Of a stretch of 32,645 nt of DNA, positions 15,464 to 22,572 are shown one piece after another. Source of the stretch: Oscillospiraceae bacterium (GTDB taxonomy: Bacteria > Bacillota > Clostridia > Oscillospirales > Oscillospiraceae); assembly GCA_017440925.1 (NCBI GenBank), contig JAFSAP010000028.1, forward strand, positions 1-32,645. Reading direction: 5' to 3'. Positions within the stretch are counted from its first letter, which is position 1. Each line of letters begins with the position of its first letter. The position numbers were made by a program, and so were the translations under genes. Under the pieces are notes generated by a model. The model had not been told where the DNA came from. It worked only from the letters and a program-made list of their open reading frames with translations, and did not search any database.

Positions 15464-16237
15464 TTAAATACTTGGTTTTCTTGCTGTGATGGTGGAGGAC
15501 ATGATGAATTCTCCTACCGACAGGCCGCTGCCCCACTTTTCCTCGTATTCCTTTGAGACAGGCTTCTCCTTTATGCAGACTTCCGCAAAGCCTGCTGCCC
15601 GGATGAGCCGTTCCAGATCTTCGACCGAAGACGCACCGCTCACTCAGCAGGAATGCATGTTGGGATCATTTTTCATTTCCTCCGGGATCTGCTTCATAAT
15701 GACGATATCGCAGATGGAGATCCGTCCGCCGGGCTTCAGCACCCGGAAAATCTCCCGGTAGACCCGGCTCTTGTTGGGGGACAGGTTGATGACGCAGTTG
15801 GAAATACACACATCAAAGGAATTGTCTGCCGCAGGCAGATTTTCAATTTCTCCCAACCGGAATTCCACGTTCCGGATCCGGTTTTCTTTGGCGATCCGGC
15901 GGGAAGTGGAAAGCATTTCCGGTGTCATATCCACACCCACAGCCCTGCCCCGGCGGCCTACCGCAACACCTGCCAGAAAGGTATCCAGCCCTGCGCCGCT
16001 GCCCAGGTCGATCACCATTTCCCCGGGTTTCAGGTCAGCCGCCCGAAGGGGATTGCCGCAGCCGAGGCCCAGATTGGCCTCCCCCGGAACAGAGGACAGC
16101 TCCTCCGGCGTATAGCCCACAGAGGCAGACATATCCACCGATCCGGTATCGCCGGTGAGGATGGAATCCTCCGGGTGCAGCAGGATCTGGCGGTAATCTG
16201 ACCGCACCTGGTCATGAATATCCTGGTGTTGGTTCAT
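15464..16237 (-). CDS. arsM: ArsM-type arsenite methyltransferase with in-frame UGA, candidate selenoprotein
   Basis: A SAM-dependent methyltransferase of the As(III) family. The conserved frame is 257 codons if UGA at 15644-15646 is read as selenocysteine (residue 198); read as a stop it gives 197 aa. Marks: GYTPEELSSVPGEANLGLGC-GNP (41-62, C60), SAM loop DLGSGAGLD (77-85), C144/C148, and NMHSC197-U198-VSGA, where ArsM proteins carry their catalytic arsenic-binding Cys (GCVxGA/ECISGA). After the UGA the same frame continues VEDLERLIRAAGF...KEKPVSKEYEEKWG to TAA at 15464, matching the expected ArsM C-terminal helix and beta hairpin. AAGGAA precedes the ATG. The seen facts are the open frame and motif; Sec decoding is inferred. 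A nonsense mutation is the alternative. Confidence 0.8.
15605..15646 (-). promoter_or_regulatory. Candidate bacterial SECIS element after the arsM UGA
   Basis: Reading leftward from the UGA, 12 bases are followed by the perfect stem TCTTC/GAAGA (15627-15631 with 15618-15622) with tetraloop GGTC (15623-15626). An outer GAGC/GCTC helix (15638-15641 with 15605-15608) encloses it. The first loop G is 17 bases after the UGA. Bacterial SECIS elements, such as E. coli fdhF with 18 bases, need a GGU-type loop at about this distance. Confidence 0.65.
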
Positions 16238-16276
16238 GGTGTTTCCTTTCCAGGGCTCTGGGCCCCATTAAAATTT

Positions 16277-17239
16277 TTATTCTTCCGACACTTCTCTGTG
16301 GGTTCTTTCACTGATGATATATCTGGGGCGGCCCTTGACTTCCAGATAGATCTTGCCGATATATTCTCCCAGCACGCCGATGCCCACCAGCTGTACCCCC
16401 GCCACAAAGCAGATGATGCAGGTCATACTGGCCCAGCCTGCCACCGTCATGCCTCGGATATGCTGAACGATAGACCAGAGCACGCCCAAAAAGCTGATGG
16501 CTGCCACAAAAAAGCCCAGCATGGTGATCATCCGCAGAGGCTTGACGCTGAGGCTCGTGATACCGTCGATGGCAAGGTTCAGCATTTTGGACAGGGGATA
16601 CTTGCTTTCCCCTGCCAACCGTTCCTGCCGGTCATAGTAGACGCTGGTGCTTTTGAAGCCCACCAGCGGAAACATCCCCCGCAGAAACAGGTTGACCTCT
16701 CTAAATTCCGAAAAGGCCTGCAGGGCCTGGCTGGAAACCAGACGGTAGTCCGCATGGTTGTAAACACTTTCCACACCAAAGAAACGCAGCAGCTTATAAA
16801 AACCCTGGGCCGTTGTACGCTTGAAAAAGGTATCCGTTTCCCGGTTTCTTCGGACGCCGTAGACAATATGACAGCCATCGTGCCAGCAGTCCACCATCTC
16901 GTCCATGGCGTTTACATCATCCTGCCCATCGCAGTCAATGGAAATGGTGATGTCGCAGACATCCTTTGCCTCCATGAGGCCGGCCAGCACTGCATTCTGG
17001 TGGCCCCGGTTCCGGCTCTGGCGGATACCCAGAAAATGGGTGTCCTCCGCTGCCAGCCGGGAAATGATCTCCCAGGTTTTGTCCCTGGAGCCGTCGTCCA
17101 CAAACAGAATCCGGCTCTTTTCTGCGATCTTCCCCTCCGCGGCCAACTGCTGCAGCTTGGCAAGAAACTGAGGTGCCGTAATGGGCAGCACTTCTTCCTC
17201 ATTGTAGCAGGGAATGACAATATATAAAACAGGCAGCAT
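16277..17239 (-). CDS. GtrB/DPM1-like family 2 glycosyltransferase with two membrane spans
   Basis: A 320-aa membrane glycosyltransferase, likely moving a sugar from UDP-sugar to undecaprenyl phosphate on the cytosolic face. The GT2 domain has IVIPCYNEEEVLP, LFVDDGSRDKTW, a QSRNRGHQNAV acceptor loop, and the metal motif ISIDCDGQDD (DxD-like), then ADYRLVS. Two C-terminal spans lie near 235-260 and 270-295, followed by GVLGEYIGKIYLEVKGRP, the GtrB tail. Such enzymes feed sugars to flipped lipid carriers for decorating wall polymers. The arsM start is 39 bases downstream, so cotranscription is possible, though the functions are unrelated. Confidence 0.92.
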   Translation of the reverse strand: MLPVLYIVIPCYNEEEVLPITAPQFLAKLQQLAAEGKIAEKSRILFVDDGSRDKTWEIISRLAAEDTHFLGIRQSRNRGHQNAVLAGLMEAKDVCDITISIDCDGQDDVNAMDEMVDCWHDGCHIVYGVRRNRETDTFFKRTTAQGFYKLLRFFGVESVYNHADYRLVSSQALQAFSEFREVNLFLRGMFPLVGFKSTSVYYDRQERLAGESKYPLSKMLNLAIDGITSLSVKPLRMITMLGFFVAAISFLGVLWSIVQHIRGMTVAGWASMTCIICFVAGVQLVGIGVLGEYIGKIYLEVKGRPRYIISERTHREVSEE

Positions 17240-17274
17240 GAATGCCGACCCCTTTCTCTTATGCTTTCGCCTGT

Positions 17275-17303
17275 ATTATACCACAATCTGCCGTCCATTG
17301 TAC
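17275..17303 (-). promoter_or_regulatory. Extended -10 promoter of the glycosyltransferase
   Basis: A perfect TATAAT (17275-17280 on the minus strand) is preceded by TGG. The -35 region (17298-17303) does not match consensus. Confidence 0.5.
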
Positions 17304-17311
17304 ATACCTGG

Positions 17312-17346
17312 CAGAAAAAACAGGAGCGGCAAAACCGCTCCTGTTT
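17312..17346 (-). terminator. Terminator of the ferritin gene
   Basis: A 12-bp perfect stem AAACAGGAGCGG/CCGCTCCTGTTT (17318-17329, 17335-17346) with a TTTTG loop and a T6 tract on the minus strand, 12 bases after the ferritin stop codon. Confidence 0.93.
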
Positions 17347-17358
17347 CATTTTAAACTA

Positions 17359-17868
17359 TTACAGCACCAGAGAGGGGGCCGTATACACCCGGGCAGCGTA
17401 CTCCTGATCCAGCAGGTACAGGCCTCTGGGATCACCGCCGAAGAGCTTGTAGCGGCTGACCATGCTGTCGGCATTTTCCTCTTCTTCCATCTGCTCATCC
17501 ACAAACCAATCCAGGAACTTCATGGTGCGGTAGTCCCGGGCCTGGTGGGCCTCGTGATAGATGTTGTTGATGAGGGCGGTAACGTAGCGCTCATGCTCTG
17601 CAGCAATTTCCAGAGGATCCAGAACGCTGTGGAATTCCTTGTCGGGCTTGCCGATGGCTTCCAGAGTCACCTTCAGACTGTTGATCTGCATGTACTTCAT
17701 AAAGAGCAGGGCGTGGTCCCGCTCCTCCTGGGCCTGGATCATGTAGTAGTTGTAATAGCCGTCCAGATCCAGCTCCTTGTAATAGTTTGCCATATCCAGA
17801 TACAGATAGGCGCTGTAGAATTCCTTGTTGATCTGATCATTTAAGAGCGCTGTAACTTTTTCATTCAT
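17359..17868 (-). CDS. ftnA: Ferritin (bacterial non-heme iron storage)
   Basis: A 169-aa four-helix-bundle ferritin that oxidises and stores iron in the cytosol. The start at 17868 (MNEKVTALLNDQ) is preceded by AAAGGGG; the longer frame would add 22 Pro/Gly residues encoded by an intergenic hairpin. Ferroxidase ligands are visible: INKEFYSAYLYLDMA (helix A Glu), QAQEERDHALLF (ExxH on helix B), HERYVTALINNI, and the DEQMEEEENADSM helix. Length fits prokaryotic Ftn, not the longer bacterioferritin. It is the last gene of the leftward perR-rubrerythrin-flavin reductase cluster and is expected to follow PerR control or its own attenuated readthrough. Confidence 0.95.
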   Translation of the reverse strand: MNEKVTALLNDQINKEFYSAYLYLDMANYYKELDLDGYYNYYMIQAQEERDHALLFMKYMQINSLKVTLEAIGKPDKEFHSVLDPLEIAAEHERYVTALINNIYHEAHQARDYRTMKFLDWFVDEQMEEEENADSMVSRYKLFGGDPRGLYLLDQEYAARVYTAPSLVL

Positions 17869-17893
17869 AACGATACCCCTTTCTTTGGACAAA

Positions 17894-17922
17894 CCGCCGA
17901 TCCCCGGCATGGGGACCGGCGG
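17894..17922 (-). terminator. Hairpin between flavin reductase and ferritin
   Basis: A 12-bp stem with one mismatch (17894-17905 with 17911-17922) and a 5-base loop, followed only by TTTG. It may attenuate or stabilise rather than fully terminate, lowering or separating ferritin expression. Confidence 0.5.
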
Positions 17923-17940
17923 CTGCGCGATCACGATGAT

Positions 17941-18375
17941 TTAGAATTTGGGCTTGATAGCCTTATGATAATGGGCGTAGGTACAGGAGGCATTTCTGCT
18001 GAGCACCTTGCTCTCTGTGACCTCGCCAATAAACATCATGTGGCTGCCCAGGTCTTTCTTATCCACTACCTTGCAGGAGAACATGGCATTGGCGTTTTCC
18101 GTCAGGTAGTAGAGACCGTTGTGGCTGCGCTTGACCGCAGAGAAATTCTCAAACTTATTGACTTCCCGGCCGGTCTGCATGCCGAAATGCTTGATGGTGT
18201 CAAAGGGCACATCTTCCGTCAGCACGCTGACGTTGAACACACCGGTGCGCTCAATCATCTCTTTGGTCAGATTCTCGCTCTGGCAGGAGATGGCGAGGCG
18301 GGTGGGATTGTTCGCCACCTGTACGGCAGTGTTGATGATGCAGCCGTTGTCCTGATCTTCCTTCGCGGTCAGCAC
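17941..18375 (-). CDS. Flavin reductase-like domain protein, missing its start codon (probable +1 frameshift fusion to rubrerythrin)
   Basis: An FMN-binding split-barrel domain of the flavin reductase family, as in high-molecular-weight rubredoxins. The nominal start at 18375 is a GTG without a ribosome site, and it removes the conserved RNLSYGLFVLT opening, whose codons continue upstream to about 18408. That frame stays open to 18462 but has no ATG, GTG or TTG. It contains the linker [20 protein letters not shown] immediately after the rubrerythrin stop. Core motifs: NGCIINTAVQVANNP, NVSVLTEDVP, FGMQTGRE, NAMFSCKVV. It probably passes electrons from NAD(P)H via FMN to rubrerythrin's rubredoxin. 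Either a +1 shift or a 1-base insertion separates it from the upstream gene. Confidence 0.78.
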   Translation of the reverse strand: MLTAKEDQDNGCIINTAVQVANNPTRLAISCQSENLTKEMIERTGVFNVSVLTEDVPFDTIKHFGMQTGREVNKFENFSAVKRSHNGLYYLTENANAMFSCKVVDKKDLGSHMMFIGEVTESKVLSRNASCTYAHYHKAIKPKF

Positions 18376-18433
18376 GAATAAGCCATAGCTTAAGTTCCGT
18401 GTGGCCGCGGGGTCAACCGCAGGTTCTTCCTGC

Positions 18434-19027
18434 TTAGCGAAAGTAGCGCTCCAGCAGACCCTTCAGAGCCTTGCCGTGACGGGCCTCGTCGCGGGCCATC
18501 TCATGGACGGTGTCGTGGATGGCATCCAGGCCGTTCTTCTTGGCGCAGATGGCCAGATCGGTCTTGCCCTGGGTAGCGCCGAATTCGCAGTCAACACGCC
18601 ATGCCAGGTTCTCCTTGGTGGTAGCCTTCATGTTGGGCTCCAGATCCTCGCCCAGCAGTTCTGCAAACTTTGCAGCGTGCTCAGCCTCTTCGTAAGCTGC
18701 CTTCTCCCAGTACAGGCCGATCTCGGGGTAGCCTTCGCGGTGAGCGATGCGGGCCATGCACAGGTACATACCGACTTCGGAGCACTCGCCCTGGAAGTTA
18801 GCCATCAGCTGCTCGAAGATGTACTTCTTGTCAGCCTCGGAGATGTCAGGGTTGTTCTTGACGGTCTTGGCATAGATGCCGTACTCGTGCTCGGCAGCCA
18901 GCTTCATCTCGCCCTTCTGCTCCTCGAACTTGGAAGCAGGAACCTTGCAGACGGGGCAGCGGAAATCAGCAGCCAGCTCTTCGGCGGTATGGACATAACC
19001 ACAAACACTGCAAACAAACTTCTTCAT
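18434..19027 (-). CDS. rbr: Reverse rubrerythrin (N-terminal rubredoxin, C-terminal diiron domain)
   Basis: A 197-aa cytosolic peroxide reductase typical of anaerobes. The start at 19027 is set by GGAGGA 7 bases upstream. The rubredoxin iron site is C6-x2-C9 and C24-x2-C27 in the first 35 residues. The diiron bundle follows with [43 protein letters not shown] (ExxH) and [14 protein letters not shown] (second ExxRH). Having rubredoxin at the N-terminus makes it the reverse type, as in clostridial revRbr/Hsp21-like proteins. Codon use suggests high expression. Its last codons, TAC TTT CGC TAA, would read TAC TTC GCT AAG into the flavin reductase if shifted by +1. perR ends 45 bases upstream. 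Confidence 0.95.
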   Translation of the reverse strand: MKKFVCSVCGYVHTAEELAADFRCPVCKVPASKFEEQKGEMKLAAEHEYGIYAKTVKNNPDISEADKKYIFEQLMANFQGECSEVGMYLCMARIAHREGYPEIGLYWEKAAYEEAEHAAKFAELLGEDLEPNMKATTKENLAWRVDCEFGATQGKTDLAICAKKNGLDAIHDTVHEMARDEARHGKALKGLLERYFR

Positions 19028-19072
19028 AATAAAATCCTCCAAATAATTTTAATTTCTTTTCTGAATGGGTAT

Positions 19073-19477
19073 TTACGCGGATTGATGCTTTGCCAGGCAT
19101 TCCCGGCAGGTTCCGAAGAACATGAGCTGACAGAAGTCAACCTGTCCTCCGATGTGCTGTGCCGCTTCGCTGCACAGCCGCTGGGGGGCGTCCATCTGGT
19201 GCAGATCCCTGACTGCCGTGCAGCAGTTACAGACAAAATGCACATGGGGCTCGGTGTTGGCGTCAAACCGTTCGATCCCGTGGACAGTTCCAAGGCTTTG
19301 GATCACGCCCTGGTCCTTGAACCGGGAGAGGTTGCGGTACACCGTTGCCAGTGAGATGTCCGGATGCTGGGGCTTCAGCATTTCATGCACCATCTCAGCC
19401 GAGGGGTGCAAATCCGTTTCGCGCAGGCAGGTAAGGATCGCATTGCGCTTGCGGAACTGTTTGTTGCTGTTTTCCAT
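19073..19477 (-). CDS. perR: Fur-family peroxide regulator PerR
   Basis: A 134-aa Fur-superfamily repressor, probably PerR. Start 19477 has AGGAGGT (19482-19488) 4 bases away. The winged helix covers ~10-75 with HPSAEMVHEMLKPQHPDISLATVYRNLSRFKDQGVI (recognition helix near 42-53). The structural zinc site is C83-x2-C86 with C124-x2-C127, and regulatory metal ligands are likely H38, H78, H80 and nearby Asp. Fur proper is not excluded by sequence, but the downstream rubrerythrin, flavin reductase and ferritin are classic PerR targets. A consensus promoter with two palindromes lies upstream, implying autoregulation of the whole leftward cluster. Confidence 0.92.
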   Translation of the reverse strand: MENSNKQFRKRNAILTCLRETDLHPSAEMVHEMLKPQHPDISLATVYRNLSRFKDQGVIQSLGTVHGIERFDANTEPHVHFVCNCCTAVRDLHQMDAPQRLCSEAAQHIGGQVDFCQLMFFGTCRECLAKHQSA

Positions 19478-19511
19478 GGGCACCTCCTGTTCTTATATTT
19501 GCGAATCACTC

Positions 19512-19532
19512 TTATTTACAAATTGAGTATAA
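19512..19532. promoter_or_regulatory. Palindrome over the perR -10 box, candidate operator
   Basis: The pattern TTATnnnCAAnTTGnnnATAA covers 19512-19532 and overlaps the perR -10 (19526-19531). A repressor bound here would block the promoter. Confidence 0.45.
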
Positions 19533-19554
19533 CATAGCATACTTTCTTTGTCAA
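19526..19554 (-). promoter_or_regulatory. Promoter of the perR-rbr-ftn cluster
   Basis: On the minus strand a perfect TTGACA (19549-19554), 17 bases, then TATACT (19526-19531), 49 bases before the perR start. Confidence 0.88.
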
Positions 19555-19560
19555 TAAGAA

Positions 19561-19579
19561 AATGAGAATTATTTGCATT
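19561..19579. promoter_or_regulatory. Fur/PerR-type box upstream of the perR promoter
   Basis: AATGAGAATTATTTGCATT is a 19-base interrupted palindrome (AATG..AATnATT..CATT). Its core differs from the 7-1-7 Fur box TGATAATnATTATCA at three positions. It lies 6 bases upstream of the -35. Confidence 0.55.
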
Positions 19580-19628
19580 CCTTTTAAATTATCTATATTA
19601 CTGAGATCTCTCTGATTTATTTACATAA

Positions 19629-19658
19629 AAAACAGGGGGCCAGCTGCCCCCTGTTTTC
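19629..19658 (-). terminator. Terminator of the 119-aa membrane protein gene
   Basis: A 12-bp perfect stem AAAACAGGGGGC/GCCCCCTGTTTT (19629-19640, 19646-19657) with a T run on the minus strand, immediately after the stop codon. Confidence 0.92.
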
Positions 19659-20018
19659 TTATTTTACACCGCGCAGTTCCATAAGGATCTGGTAATATTT
19701 CTGTGGATCGGTATCCTGCAGTGCCTGAATCTCCTTAATATATTGCTCATCCAGTTTCCGGAATGCGTTCTCCCGGATTTTTTTCAAGATCCGGTGCAGC
19801 GGATACAGAGACGCAAAACCCACAATGATCGCAGGGCTGTCTGGAATGCCAATGGATGTCAGAATCGCAAACAGAATGCAATACCAGAACAGCGCATACA
19901 CCAGGAAGGTCGGTCCGCCGATAAAATATCCTACCGCCTTGCTGCGCTGTGTCAGCTTCGGAGAATATTTATAAACCTTATACTGGTAACGGATAGGAAC
20001 AGGAATAGGGATACGCAT
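19659..20018 (-). CDS. Two-span membrane protein of unknown function
   Basis: A 119-aa hypothetical protein. AAGGAGG precedes the ATG by 9 bases. Residues 1-28 are basic with a Pro/Tyr-rich start (MRIPIPVPIRYQYKVYKYSP). Two spans cover ~29-56 and ~60-75, and the C-terminal 40 residues are a charged helix (LKKIRENAFRKLDEQYIKEIQAL...). No catalytic motif is visible. It has its own strong promoter and terminator, so it is a single-gene unit between the perR cluster and the U32 gene. Confidence 0.8.
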   Translation of the reverse strand: MRIPIPVPIRYQYKVYKYSPKLTQRSKAVGYFIGGPTFLVYALFWYCILFAILTSIGIPDSPAIIVGFASLYPLHRILKKIRENAFRKLDEQYIKEIQALQDTDPQKYYQILMELRGVK

Positions 20019-20074
20019 GAATAGGCCCTCCTTTGGTCGCTGTCACGAAAATCCCGCCGAAGCAGTTCACTTTC

Positions 20075-20102
20075 AGTATATCACCGGGATGTTTTTTGTC
20101 AA
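20075..20102 (-). promoter_or_regulatory. Promoter of the 119-aa membrane protein gene
   Basis: On the minus strand a perfect TTGACA (20097-20102), 16 bases, then TATACT (20075-20080), 56 bases from the start codon. Confidence 0.8.
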
Positions 20103-20221
20103 GTCTTCATAGGAATCTGCGGAAAGTCCCCGGATTTGGGTAGAATAGCCATTTTTATTCCTGTTTCAGTATCTTAATTTTTCTTGAATTCTTTTTGAAG
20201 GGGTGGAACTTTTTTTCTTTA

Positions 20222-20250
20222 TATGGTATAATGTGCTCAAGTATACCATA
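20222..20250 (+). promoter_or_regulatory. Extended -10 promoter with 9-bp inverted repeat, U32 gene
   Basis: TGG followed by a perfect TATAAT (20227-20232); the -35 (TGGAAC, 20204-20209) is weak. The -10 lies inside the left arm of a perfect inverted repeat TATGGTATA/TATACCATA (20222-20230, 20242-20250), which would suit an operator at the start site. Confidence 0.6.
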
Positions 20251-20263
20251 ATGGAGAGACTAT

Positions 20264-22345
20264 ATGATCGAATTACTTGCTCCGGCTGGTTCCATGGATG
20301 CCCTGCGTGCAGCGGTGCAGAATGGTGCCAATGCCGTTTATCTGGGCTGCGGCCCCTTTAACGCCCGGCAGAGTGCAAAAAACTTCACGCCCCAGACCCT
20401 GAAGGATGCAGTGAAATACTGCCACATCCGGGGTGTGGATGTGCATCTGACCCTGAACACCCTGGTTTCCGATAAGGAGATCCCCCAAATCTGCGAGCTG
20501 ATCCGCCACGCTGCCGCCTGCTGCGTGGACGCCTTCATCGTCCAGGATCTGGGCGTGGTGCAGCTGTGCCGCCAGATCGCTCCCCACATCGCCATCCACG
20601 CTTCCACCCAGATGACTGTCCATTCCCTTTCCGGCGTTCAGATGTGCGCCGCCATGGGCATCAAGCGGGTGGTCTTAAGCCGGGAGCTGAGCCGGGAGGA
20701 GATTCGCTACATCTGCAGCCATTCCCCCATTGAAATCGAAATCTTTGCCCACGGTGCCCTGTGCATGTGCTACTCCGGCCAGTGTTATATGTCCGCCATG
20801 ATCGGCGGCAGAAGCGGCAACCGGGGCCGCTGCGCCCAGCCCTGCCGCCAGAGCTACGGCTACACCCACTGGGAAAGCAAATATCCTCTCAGTCTCAAGG
20901 ATAACTGCCTGGTACACTACCTGCAGGAACTGGAGGAGATGGGCGTCGCCTCCATCAAGCTGGAGGGCCGCATGAAGCGGGCGGAATATGTAGCCACCGT
21001 TACCGCCGTCTACCGCAAGGCGCTGGACGAGGGCCAGGCCACAAAGCCCATGATCGAAGCGCTGATGACCGCCTTCAACCGCCAGGGCTTCACCGACGGC
21101 TATTATACCCACCGCATTAACCGGAAGATGTTCGGCATCCGGGAAGAAACCAAGGAAGATCCCGAGTGGCTCCAGGCTGCCCGGAATTCCTATGAAGCCG
21201 GCGAGACCCAGCTGGTGGATATCTCTTTCCGGGGTGTTGTATCTGTGGACGGCAGTTCTCTCTCCGCCACCGATCCGGAGGGCCGCACCTGCCAGGTGGC
21301 CGGCCCCATGCCGGAACTGGCCCGGAATGTACCCCTCACCGGCCAGGCCCTTGCCCAGCGCATTGCCAAGACCGGCGGCACGCCCTACCGCTGCGTGGAA
21401 GTCCGCACCCATGTGGATCCCGGCCTCACCATCTCCGCCGCTGCCATCAACGCCATGCGCCGGGATGTGCTGAATCAGCTGACTGCCCTCCGGGCCCGCC
21501 GGGAGGATCATCCCATCCGTAAGGCAGCTCCCATTCCCAACCACAAGGGACAGCGGGGGATCCCCGGCCTCACCATTCAGATCACCAGCCGTGACCAGCT
21601 GACACCCAAGCTGGTGAACACGGAAACCACCATGCTCTATGTGCCCATCCACATTCTGATGGAGGATGTCAACCTGCTGCAGACCCTGGTGCGCCGGGGC
21701 CGTGTGGCTGCCGTGCTGCCCAGAATCGTCCATGACGGAGAACTGCCCAAGATCCAGCACGATCTGGCTGTCCTCAGCGATATGGGCATCCGGGATGTGC
21801 TGGTGGGAAATCTGGGCCTGCTGATCCCCGCCCGGGACGCCAAAATGCGGATCCACGGCGATTTTGGTCTGAATATTTTCAATTCTGCATCCATGAATGT
21901 GCTGCGGGATCTGCAGCTGGCCTCCGCCACACTGAGCTTTGAAATGACCCTGCCCCAGATCCGGGACGTCAGCAAGGGTGTGAATGCAGAGCTCATCGCC
22001 TACGGCCGCCTGCCGCTGATGATAACGGAACACTGCCTGATGAAAAACCGCACCGGCGAATGCTCCTGCCAGACCGGCCCCGCCAAGCTGACGGACAAGA
22101 CCGGCGCAGAATTTCCCATCATCAAGGATGGCAATACCTGCCGCAGTGTGCTGCTCAACGGCAAGAAGCTGAGCTGGCTGGACCGGCAGCACGACCTGGC
22201 AAAGCTGGGCCTGTGGGCCGTGCGTCTGTACTTCACCACAGAAAATCCCCGGGAGGTAGACCGGGTGCTCAATGACTACCTGAACCCCGAAAGCTTTGAC
22301 CCCGGCGCCTGCACCAGAGGACTGTATTTACGCGGTGTTGAATAA
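20264..22345 (+). CDS. U32-family peptidase-like protein (RlhA-type, DUF3656)
   Basis: A 693-aa protein of the U32/collagenase-like family. Residues 1-~290 form the U32 TIM-like domain beginning IELLAPAGSMDALRAAVQNGA. The cluster C167, C169, C174, C190 and C194 in HGALCMCYSGQCYMS...RCAQPCR supplies the iron-sulfur ligands; the middle carries KLEGRMKRAEYV. The C-terminal half (~330-690) is a DUF3656-like region with a second TIM-like module. Characterised members RlhA and TrhP hydroxylate 23S rRNA C2501 or tRNA U34 using prephenate; older annotations call them proteases. RNA hydroxylation is the better guess, without proof here. It is transcribed alone; a palindromic repeat separates it from maf. 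Confidence 0.9.
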   Translation: MIELLAPAGSMDALRAAVQNGANAVYLGCGPFNARQSAKNFTPQTLKDAVKYCHIRGVDVHLTLNTLVSDKEIPQICELIRHAAACCVDAFIVQDLGVVQLCRQIAPHIAIHASTQMTVHSLSGVQMCAAMGIKRVVLSRELSREEIRYICSHSPIEIEIFAHGALCMCYSGQCYMSAMIGGRSGNRGRCAQPCRQSYGYTHWESKYPLSLKDNCLVHYLQELEEMGVASIKLEGRMKRAEYVATVTAVYRKALDEGQATKPMIEALMTAFNRQGFTDGYYTHRINRKMFGIREETKEDPEWLQAARNSYEAGETQLVDISFRGVVSVDGSSLSATDPEGRTCQVAGPMPELARNVPLTGQALAQRIAKTGGTPYRCVEVRTHVDPGLTISAAAINAMRRDVLNQLTALRARREDHPIRKAAPIPNHKGQRGIPGLTIQITSRDQLTPKLVNTETTMLYVPIHILMEDVNLLQTLVRRGRVAAVLPRIVHDGELPKIQHDLAVLSDMGIRDVLVGNLGLLIPARDAKMRIHGDFGLNIFNSASMNVLRDLQLASATLSFEMTLPQIRDVSKGVNAELIAYGRLPLMITEHCLMKNRTGECSCQTGPAKLTDKTGAEFPIIKDGNTCRSVLLNGKKLSWLDRQHDLAKLGLWAVRLYFTTENPREVDRVLNDYLNPESFDPGACTRGLYLRGVE

Positions 22346-22380
22346 CATTCCGGGATGATTGCTGAATGTAACGACAGTAA

Positions 22381-22512
22381 TGTCATTGCGAGAAGGCCTC
22401 AACGGCCGACGTGGCAATCTCCTGGCACCATGTTCCCAACTTTTTCGCAGCATCAACGATGATACCGGGAGATTGCCACGTCGCGTGGTACACCACGCTC
22501 CTCGCAATGACA
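22381..22512. repeat. Palindromic intergenic repeat, copy B
   Basis: Perfect ends TGTCATTGCGAG (22381-22392) and CTCGCAATGACA (22501-22512). The arms share GTGGCAATCTCC and its inverse GGGAGATTGCCAC. The middle ~45 bases differ from copy A. It occupies the U32-maf spacer. Confidence 0.88.
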
Positions 22513-22572
22513 CGGTTATTCAAGATTCTGCGACTGTTTACAAACGTTCTGTATACGAAAGGATTTATTCCG

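Noticed and set aside
15484-15646. Treating the arsM end as a plain stop and the downstream stretch as spacer
   Set aside because: The downstream codons continue the family's C-terminal sequence in the same frame, so either Sec decoding or a very recent nonsense change is needed.
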